The notes below the pieces were generated by a model. That model was not told the origin of the DNA. It saw only the letters and a program-made list of their open reading frames with translations, and did not search any database. This document shows positions 58,482 through 64,000 of a stretch of 64,000 nt of DNA, piece after piece (positions within the stretch are counted from its first letter, which is position 1; every line of letters starts with the position of its first letter). The position numbers and the translations under genes are program-made. The DNA is taken from contig CAWBYA010000008.1 in assembly GCA_963792895.1 (NCBI GenBank), positions 372,001 to 436,000 on the forward strand, written 5' to 3'. The DNA is from UBA6912 sp963792895. GTDB taxonomy: Bacteria; Actinomycetota; Acidimicrobiia; Spongiisociales; UBA5794.

Positions 58482-60088
58482 CAGTGCCTCCACACCCCGT
58501 AGCTCGTGGCGCCGGCGACCTCGTTCGAGTGGACCGCCGAGAGCGCCATCCCCAGCACGACCCGGGTGTCACGGGGATCGATGATCCCGTCGTCCCACAC
58601 GCGGCCGGTGGCGTACAGCGCCGTCGACTCCCGCTCCACCTGAGTCTCCAGCATCGAGGTCTGGGCGGCGAGCGCCTCCTCCTCGATCTCGAGCCCGCGC
58701 TTGGCGGCGGAGTTGCGGGCGATGATCTCCATGACCCCGGCGAGCTGCTTCGGCCCCATAACGGCGATGCGGTGGTTGGGCCAGGTGAAGATGAAGCGGG
58801 GGTTGTAGGCCCTGCCCGCCATCCCGTAGTTGCCCGCCCCGTAGCTGGCCCCCACCATCATCACCAGGTGGGGTACCTCGGAGTTGGAGACGGCGTTGAT
58901 GAGCTTGGCGCCGTTGCGGATGATGCCTCCCTGCTCCGCCTTGGATCCGACCATGAACCCGGTGATGTTCTGGAAGAACACGAGCGGGGTGTCGGTGCGG
59001 TTGCACAGCTGGATGAACTGGGCGCCCTTCTTGGCCTCCTCGGAGAACAAGATGCCGTTGTTGCCGAGCACCCCGACGGGGTAGCCGCAGATCGAACCCC
59101 AGCCGCACACGAGCTGGCCGCCGTACAGCGGCTTGAACTCCTCCATGCGGCTGCCGTCGAGCACCCTGGCGAAGATCTCCCTGATCTCGAAGGGGATGCG
59201 GACGTCCGCCGAGGCGCACCCCATCAGCTCCTCAGGGTCGTGGAGCGGATCGTCGGCAGGCTCGGTGGGACCGGGACCGAGCTTTCGCCAGCGCAGGTGG
59301 CGGACGATGCCACGCCCGATGCGGAGCGCATCCATCTCGTCGATCGCCAGGTAGTCGGACAGCCCGCTGATCCGGGAATGCATCTCCGCCCCGCCGAGGG
59401 TCTCCTCGTCGACGACCTCGTCGATCGCCATCTTCACCAGTGGTGGGCCGCCGAGATAGGCGGTGGCCCGCTCCTTCACGAACACCGAGTAATCGCTCAT
59501 CCCCGGCACGTAGGCGCCACCCGCCGTTGCCGGGCCAAAGCCGAGCGTGATCGAGGGGATCCCCGCCTTCGACATCTGGGTGAGGTAGCGGAACTGGGCG
59601 CCGCCGGGCACGAAGATGTCGGCCTGGCGGGGCAGCTCGGCGCCGGCGGCCTCGTTGAGGATGATGGTCGGCAGCCGGTTCTGGAGCACGATCTCATACA
59701 GCCGCATCATCTTGGTGAGCGTGGTGGGGTTGGCGGAGCCGCCCCGGTACGTCATGTCCGAGCCGGTGATGGCCACCTCGGTTCCCTCGACGATCCCTAT
59801 GCCGGCGACGATGCCCGCCCCGATCGGGTCCTGGGTGCCCCAGGCGGCAAGGGGACTCAGCTCGAGGAAGGGGGTGTGCGGGTCGACCAGGGCCTCGATC
59901 CGCTCCCGCACCAGCATCTTGCCTCGCTTGCGATGGCGGTCGACGTACCGCTGGCCACCCACGGCAGGGACCTTGGCGAGAAGGGTTGCGACCTCGTCCC
60001 ACAGTTCCCGCATAGCCGCTCGGTTGGTGGCGTACTCCGCGGAGCGGGTGTCGAGCCGGCTGCGCAGCGGCGTGCCGATCGGGCTCAC
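58481..60088 (-). CDS. Acyl-CoA carboxylase beta subunit (carboxyltransferase)
   Basis: 535 aa, GTG start at 60088. Two crotonase-like halves. The N-terminal half has RHRKRGKMLVRERIEALVD, LNEAAGAELPRQ and FGPATAGGAYVPGMSDY (acyl-CoA and carboxybiotin oxyanion loops). The C-terminal half has GVLGNNGILFSEEAKKGAQF, FFQNITGFMVGSKAE, GASYGAGNYGMAGRAYNP and FTWPNHRIAVMGPKQLAGVM. FQNITGFMVG and GAGNYGM suit methylcrotonyl-CoA or related acyl-CoA carboxylases over the propionyl type. That fits branched-chain catabolism beside ilvE and the E1 genes elsewhere in the window, but the substrate is not proven. Stop and next start overlap. Confidence 0.93.
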   Translation of the reverse strand: MSPIGTPLRSRLDTRSAEYATNRAAMRELWDEVATLLAKVPAVGGQRYVDRHRKRGKMLVRERIEALVDPHTPFLELSPLAAWGTQDPIGAGIVAGIGIVEGTEVAITGSDMTYRGGSANPTTLTKMMRLYEIVLQNRLPTIILNEAAGAELPRQADIFVPGGAQFRYLTQMSKAGIPSITLGFGPATAGGAYVPGMSDYSVFVKERATAYLGGPPLVKMAIDEVVDEETLGGAEMHSRISGLSDYLAIDEMDALRIGRGIVRHLRWRKLGPGPTEPADDPLHDPEELMGCASADVRIPFEIREIFARVLDGSRMEEFKPLYGGQLVCGWGSICGYPVGVLGNNGILFSEEAKKGAQFIQLCNRTDTPLVFFQNITGFMVGSKAEQGGIIRNGAKLINAVSNSEVPHLVMMVGASYGAGNYGMAGRAYNPRFIFTWPNHRIAVMGPKQLAGVMEIIARNSAAKRGLEIEEEALAAQTSMLETQVERESTALYATGRVWDDGIIDPRDTRVVLGMALSAVHSNEVAGATSYGVWRH

Positions 60089-60205
60089 CGCCTGCTCCTG
60101 TCCATCCCATCGGCTACGTGCTGCATCGGCTCGCAGGCTACCGCGCCGGTCGGGCGGCCCGATCCCGAGCGGGCGGTGCGGGGATCGCTCGTTTCAACCG
60201 CCGCC

Positions 60206-60211
60206 TACCGT
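60206..60211 (+). promoter_or_regulatory. -10 box (TACCGT)
   Basis: TACCGT ends 10 nt before ATG 60222. No Shine-Dalgarno between. Confidence 0.35.
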
Positions 60212-60221
60212 TGCCACTCCG

Positions 60222-60953
60222 ATGAGTGATCACGACTTCTCCCGGCTCGCCGAGCTCCACACGCTCGGCGACGACCCGATCCCCGAGGTCGTGAGCGGAA
60301 TCGCAGCCGGCCGGGCAGCCGAGCTGGTCTGGCGCAACGAACTCGGTGGGCTCACGTTTCGCATCGGCGACAGCATCGTGAAGTGGAATCCACGTCGGAC
60401 AGGCATCGACCTCGAGCGAGAACGCCTGCGGCTCGACTGGATTGCGGGTCGATTCCCGGCTCCACTCGTCAGGTCTTTCGGCTCGAACGACCATGGGCAG
60501 TGGATCGTGACCGATGCACTGCCGGGCGACTGCGCCGTCGGCGACACCTGGCGGGCCCGCCGGCAGGAGGCAATCGAGGCGATCGCCACCGGGCTGCGTG
60601 CCATCCACGCCGTCGCAATCGACGACTTCCCGGTTGATTGGATCGGCGAGGTCTGGCACGCCAGGACGCCTGCAACGCTCGGGCAACGGCCGCCACTCGA
60701 CGAGCCGGTCCTCGTGCACGGCGACGCATGTGCGCCCAACACGCTGATCACGCCGGAAGGCGAGTGGTCCGGCATTGTCGATCTCGGCGATCTCGGCGTG
60801 GGCGACCGCTGGGCCGATCTGGCCATTGCATCGCTCAGCCTCGATTGGAACTTCGGCGATGGTCATCAGGGAGAGTTCTTCGATGCGTACGGGATTCAGC
60901 CAGATGAGGTGCGAATCCGCTACTACCGAGAGCTGTGGCACCTCGAGTCGTGA
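60222..60953 (+). CDS. Aminoglycoside-phosphotransferase-like kinase
   Basis: 243 aa. Small APH(3')-like protein kinase fold. N-lobe: ELVWRNELGGLTFRIG and IVKWNP with the ATP Lys (about 47-52). C-lobe: catalytic Brenner motif VHGDACAPNTLI (about 165-176; Asp and Asn) and the metal motif GIVDLGDLGVGDRWADLA (about 184-201). The VHGD..xPN..I and D.GD.GVGDR.ADLA pattern is that of aminoglycoside 3'-phosphotransferases. A resistance role would need testing; many such genes phosphorylate other small molecules. Single gene, divergent from the carboxylase pair. Confidence 0.85.
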   Translation: MSDHDFSRLAELHTLGDDPIPEVVSGIAAGRAAELVWRNELGGLTFRIGDSIVKWNPRRTGIDLERERLRLDWIAGRFPAPLVRSFGSNDHGQWIVTDALPGDCAVGDTWRARRQEAIEAIATGLRAIHAVAIDDFPVDWIGEVWHARTPATLGQRPPLDEPVLVHGDACAPNTLITPEGEWSGIVDLGDLGVGDRWADLAIASLSLDWNFGDGHQGEFFDAYGIQPDEVRIRYYRELWHLES

Positions 60954-61244
60954 CGCTGTCGCCACTCGCCAGCCGTTGGCGGTCACGCCTCCGCAAGCTG
61001 CGGGACGACGGACTTGCCGAGACGCTCCACCGTTGCAGCCGATCCCGGACCGAGCCGAATCAGTTGGGCTTCCTGGATGCCGGCGTCGTCGAGCCGCACG
61101 GATCTCTCCGACCAAGGCAGCGTCACCACGAGCCGAGCTCATGGTTTCAGTCGTGCTGGTCCTTCTGGGACTGCCGCTGCTGTTGGCCGCATGACCAACG
61201 GCTGGCACCATGTCGACGAGGGAATGACCTCCGGATGGCGCCGG
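60954..61244. other. Gene-free stretch
   Basis: About 290 bases between the kinase and the convergent HAD gene. A frame from GTG 60950 overlaps the kinase stop and runs about 100 codons, but it is rich in Arg, His, Trp and Cys and ends inside the HAD gene. I do not accept it as coding. No hairpin terminator stands out. Confidence 0.4.
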
Positions 61245-61877
61245 TCAGCGCAGCCCGAGCCAGTGGAGGATGAGGTCGGCGTCGAGGAGCGAGATGGCGG
61301 TGTGCCGGGTCGACACCGAGCCGTCCCGAGAAAGCAGCACGGTACGCATCCCGGCGGCCACGGCGGCGTCTGCGCCGATCTCGGTGTCGTCGATGGCGAG
61401 ACAGCTCGCCGGTGGCACCGCTATCCCCTCTGCGGCGGCGAGGAACAGGTCCGGCGCCGGCTTGCCACGGGTGACGTCGTGGCCCGAGACCACCGCATCG
61501 AAATAGCGGGTCAAATCGAACTTGGCCAGCTTCAGGTCGAGCATCTCGCGGCCGCTCGACGAGGCCACCGCCAGCGGCACGCCCTCGGCCGCCAGCGCCC
61601 GCACCGTATCGACCGCATCAGGGAACGCTTCGAGCTCCGTCATGAACACATCCCGGCGCACGACGTCGACCTCGGCCACCAGGTCGTGACTCGGATCGAC
61701 GTCGACGAAGCGTCTGAAGTAGATCGCGGCGTCCTCGCTGGTGGTGCCGCGGGTGGCCAGGAAGTCGCCGTCGGTGGCTGCGTAGCCGTAGCGATCGAGG
61801 ATGATCGCCCAGGACCGTTCGGAGATCGGCTCGCTGTCGACGAGGACGCCATCGCAGTCGAACACGACGCCCCGCAT
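61245..61877 (-). CDS. HAD-superfamily phosphatase, beta-phosphoglucomutase-like
   Basis: 210 aa. HAD motif I VVFDCDGVLVDSEP (4-17; Asp nucleophile), a helical cap (about 20-85), motif II VASSSGREM (about 105; Ser), motif III Lys in VTRGKPAPDLF (about 138), and motif IV LAIDDTEIGADAAVAAG (about 154-170). These fit subfamily IA phosphatases and phosphoglucomutases of the YniC/PgmB kind. The cap's LATRGTTSED replaces the usual G(R/K)T loop. Substrate unknown, probably a sugar phosphate. Follows gatB by 6 bases on the same strand, so it is cotranscribed. Confidence 0.88.
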   Translation of the reverse strand: MRGVVFDCDGVLVDSEPISERSWAIILDRYGYAATDGDFLATRGTTSEDAAIYFRRFVDVDPSHDLVAEVDVVRRDVFMTELEAFPDAVDTVRALAAEGVPLAVASSSGREMLDLKLAKFDLTRYFDAVVSGHDVTRGKPAPDLFLAAAEGIAVPPASCLAIDDTEIGADAAVAAGMRTVLLSRDGSVSTRHTAISLLDADLILHWLGLR

Positions 61878-61883
61878 GCCGGA

Positions 61884-63332
61884 TCAGCCTGCGGCTCGGG
61901 TGCGCACGAGCTGCGACACCACCTTGGGGTCGGCCTTGCCGCCCGTCGCCCGCATCACCTGTCCCACGAGGTAGCCGACCGGCTTCATGTCGCCCTCGCG
62001 GATCCTCGCGATCTCGTCCGGATGCGCCGCCAGTACTGCGTCGACCTCCCCCTCGAGCACGCTCGTGTCGGAGATCTGGATGAGGTCGCGAGCCTCGGCT
62101 ACCGAGGAGGGTTTCCCCTCCCCCGCCAGCACGCCGCGCAGCACGTCCTTGGCCGCGGATGCCGACACCGTGCCATCGGCGACCATCTCCGAAAGCTCGA
62201 CGAGATCGGCTGAATCGAGCCCGGTCGAGGCGAGCGTCGCCTCTTCCTGACGGAGGTAGGCGACGACCTCGCCGGTCAGCCAGTTGGCGACGGTGCGGGC
62301 ATCTGCCCCCTCGGCCACGGCGGCGTCGAAGAGCGCGCCGAGGTCATCGTCGTCCACGAGCGACGCCGTAGTGGCGGCGTCGACCCCGGATGCGAGATAC
62401 CGTGCGCGGCGGGCTGCCGGCAGCTCGGGAAGCGATGCGATCACTCGCTGCCGCCACGCCGCGTCCACCTCCAGCGGCACGAGGTCGGGCTCCTGGAAGT
62501 AGCGATAGTCCTCGGACTCCTCCTTCGAGCGCATCGATGACGTCGCTCCAGCTCCTTCATCCCAGTGCCGGGTCTCCTGGACGACGGTCCCGCCCGACTC
62601 CACGAGCGCAATCTGGCGGTCGATCTCGTACGCAACGGCGCGCTGCAGCGACCGCAGCGAGTTCATGTTCTTCACCTCGGCCCGGGTGCCGAAGACCTCA
62701 TCGTCGGCGAGGCGGATCGAGATGTTGGCGTCGAACCGCATCGAGCCCTCCTCCAGCCGGGCATCGGAAACGCCGAGCGTGCGCACGATGCGCTGCAGCT
62801 CAGTGGCGTAGGCCCTCGCCTGCTCAGGACTGCGGATGTCCGGCTCGGTGACGATCTCGACCAGCGGCACGCCGGCCCGGTTGAAGTCGAGCAGCGAGTG
62901 GTCGGCATCGTGGATGCGGCCGCCCTCGCTGGCGTGAAGGCTCTTGCCGGTGTCCTCTTCCATGTGCACGCGGGTGATGCCGATCCGCCCGATCTCGTCG
63001 TCGACCGGCACCTCGAGGTGACCGCCGACACACAGCGGGATGTCGTACTGGGAGATCTGGTAGTTCTTCGGAAGGTCGGGGTAGAAGTAGTTCTTGCGGT
63101 GGAAGACGGAGCGCTCGACGATCTCGCAGTTGAGCGCCGCCCCGATGCGAAGGATGCCTTCGATCGCTTCCTCGTTGGGCACCGGGAGGGCGCCGGGGAG
63201 GGCAAGACACACGGGGCAGGTATTCGTGTTGGGCTCGGCGCCGAACTCGACGGCGCAGCCGCAGAACATCTTCGACCGGGTGCGCAGCTCGACGTGGGTC
63301 TCGATGCCGATCACCGCCTCGTACCCGCTCAC
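61884..63332 (-). CDS. gatB: Aspartyl/glutamyl-tRNA amidotransferase subunit B
   Basis: 482 aa from GTG 63332 (GTGA overlap with the gatA stop). GatB catalytic cradle: YEAVIGIETHVELRTRSKMFC (split, 3-23), NTCPVCLALPGALPVPNE, the Mg/ATP site NYFYPDLPKNYQISQYD (about 82-98), HMEEDTGKSLH, DFNRAGVPLVEIVTEPD (about 144-160), and EEGSMRFDANIS. The C-terminal YqeY-like helical tail (about 340-482) binds tRNA. With GatA and GatC it converts Glu-tRNA-Gln or Asp-tRNA-Asn to Gln- or Asn-tRNA in the cytoplasm. The frame continues into a HAD gene downstream. Confidence 0.95.
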   Translation of the reverse strand: MSGYEAVIGIETHVELRTRSKMFCGCAVEFGAEPNTNTCPVCLALPGALPVPNEEAIEGILRIGAALNCEIVERSVFHRKNYFYPDLPKNYQISQYDIPLCVGGHLEVPVDDEIGRIGITRVHMEEDTGKSLHASEGGRIHDADHSLLDFNRAGVPLVEIVTEPDIRSPEQARAYATELQRIVRTLGVSDARLEEGSMRFDANISIRLADDEVFGTRAEVKNMNSLRSLQRAVAYEIDRQIALVESGGTVVQETRHWDEGAGATSSMRSKEESEDYRYFQEPDLVPLEVDAAWRQRVIASLPELPAARRARYLASGVDAATTASLVDDDDLGALFDAAVAEGADARTVANWLTGEVVAYLRQEEATLASTGLDSADLVELSEMVADGTVSASAAKDVLRGVLAGEGKPSSVAEARDLIQISDTSVLEGEVDAVLAAHPDEIARIREGDMKPVGYLVGQVMRATGGKADPKVVSQLVRTRAAG

Positions 63333-64000
63333 GGCAGCCTCACCTCCGACGTCGCCAGCGCCGGCCGGGCGACGAAGCCGCTGAGCCGCTCGAGCTCGGC
63401 GGCGACGCGGAACATGACCTCCTCGCCGAGCGCAGGTGCCATCACCTGGAAGCCGATCGGCAGCCCTGTGGAGTCGAGACCGATCGGCAGGGAGAGGGCC
63501 GGATCGCCGACGAGGTTCGCCGGCAGGGTGCAGATGTCCGACAAGTACATCGTCAAGGGGTCGTCGGTCTTCTCGCCGAGCCGGAACGCAGTCGTGGGGC
63601 TCGTCGGCGACACCAGGACGTCGACCTGCTCGTAGGCGGCGGCGAAGTCCCTCCGCATCAGCGTGCGCACCCGCTGCGCCTGGCCGTAGAAGGCGTCGTA
63701 GTAGCCGGCGCTGAGAGCGTACGTGCCGAGCAGGATGCGCCTGGTGACCTCGGGGCCGAAACCCTCGCCGCGGGTCTTCGCCATCATCTCCTCGGTGGTG
63801 TCTCCGTCCACCCGCAGCCCGTAGCGCACACCGTCGAAGCGAGCGAGGTTCGCCGAGCACTCGGCGGGAGCGATGAGGTAGTAGGTGGGGATCGCATGGG
63901 CGACGGCCGGCACTGCCACCTCGACGACCTCCGCACCAGCGTTGGCGAGGCCGTCGACCGAGGCGCGAAACGCAGCGAGCACCTCGGAGTCGATCCCCTC
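63329..64000 (-). CDS. gatA: Aspartyl/glutamyl-tRNA amidotransferase subunit A (partial)
   Basis: The C-terminal 223 codons; the gene runs off the window's end. The amidase-signature C-terminal part is recognisable: IPTYYLIAPAECSANLARFD (about 50-69 of the visible part), DGVRYG, GFGPEVTRRILLGTYALSAGYYDA, RRDFAAAYEQVDVLVSPTSP, LPANLVGDPALSLPIG and GLPIGFQVMAP. The catalytic Ser-cisSer-Lys triad lies upstream of the visible part. GatA releases ammonia from glutamine for transamidation by GatB. Stop overlaps the gatB start. A gatC gene probably lies just beyond. Confidence 0.95.
   Translation of the reverse strand, partial: EGIDSEVLAAFRASVDGLANAGAEVVEVAVPAVAHAIPTYYLIAPAECSANLARFDGVRYGLRVDGDTTEEMMAKTRGEGFGPEVTRRILLGTYALSAGYYDAFYGQAQRVRTLMRRDFAAAYEQVDVLVSPTSPTTAFRLGEKTDDPLTMYLSDICTLPANLVGDPALSLPIGLDSTGLPIGFQVMAPALGEEVMFRVAAELERLSGFVARPALATSEVRLP

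Noticed and set aside
56706..60229. Two long plus-strand frames antisense to the acyl-CoA carboxylase genes
   Set aside because: Both mirror the carboxylase genes and have no start signal or motif.
60950..61273. Small frame overlapping the kinase stop (GTG 60950)
   Set aside because: Overlap is tempting, but the composition is unlike a protein and it runs into the convergent HAD gene.
1..64000. CRISPR arrays, insertion sequences with terminal repeats, rRNA genes
   Set aside because: I read for regularly spaced repeats, transposase motifs and rRNA signatures and found none.

Overview
The window is high-GC, densely packed bacterial DNA. The gene content points to an actinomycete (Actinomycetota), most likely of the Acidimicrobiia type. 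It has a mycothiol S-conjugate amidase, F420 biosynthesis (CofC) beside a luciferase-like F420 oxidoreductase, Septum_form proteins, a VanW/PASTA wall protein, and S-layer-homology repeats of the form GCNPPxN..YCP..xVTRxQMA. No phage, plasmid or CRISPR is evident. The taxonomy is inferred from families only.

Layout. 0-4 kb: a nuclease lipoprotein and two coupled cell-wall amidases. 4-8.2 kb: proline catabolism (P5C dehydrogenase), a phosphoribosyltransferase and a lipid kinase. 7.3-10.8 kb: an overlapping operon of two GTPases and an MscS channel. 10.9-22.4 kb: Mca, VanW, Nfu_N-like, pyruvate kinase, an ABC exporter, F420-linked genes, a PIG-L deacetylase, an SDR and two Septum_form proteins. 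22.4-26.1 kb: an atypical patch with an Hcp-like protein, a gene-poor stretch, a truncated acetyltransferase, a truncated tyrosine recombinase, and tRNA-Glu and tRNA-Gln. This looks like the scar of an integrated element. 26-29 kb: two coupled beta-propeller lipoproteins. 29-39 kb: a MerR regulator, GltX, an FAH hydrolase, a branched-chain aminotransferase, an S9 peptidase, DinB and E1 alpha/beta 2-oxoacid dehydrogenase. 39.0-43.7 kb: a tightly coupled operon reminiscent of methylamine dehydrogenase maturation. It encodes a MauE-like membrane protein, a Tat-exported 26-cysteine protein joined to GDWNGDG repeats, a MauD-like thioredoxin, membrane proteins and an SLH surface protein. 44-48.5 kb: a terpenoid-cyclase-fold protein, PgpA, SerA, DUF983 and an acyltransferase. 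48.6-56.3 kb: PEP carboxylase, a conserved hypothetical gene and a LamG/PKD protein, all interrupted by frameshifts, with small YciI and MmcQ-type genes between. 56.5-64 kb: an acyl-CoA carboxylase pair, an APH-like kinase, a HAD phosphatase, GatB and the C-terminal part of GatA, which runs off the window.

Two themes cross the window. Operon-internal genes are mostly joined by 4-base ATGA or GTGA overlaps, often with GTG starts. Transcription-unit heads very often show a TAnnnT box only 6-10 nt before the start codon and no Shine-Dalgarno, the pattern expected of leaderless mRNAs. The best candidate for an undescribed system is the Mau-like operon at 39.0-43.7 kb; second is the GTPase-GTPase-MscS operon. 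Eight frame breaks lie between 40 and 55 kb. The frames on either side stay intact, so sequence or assembly indels are at least as likely as real decay.
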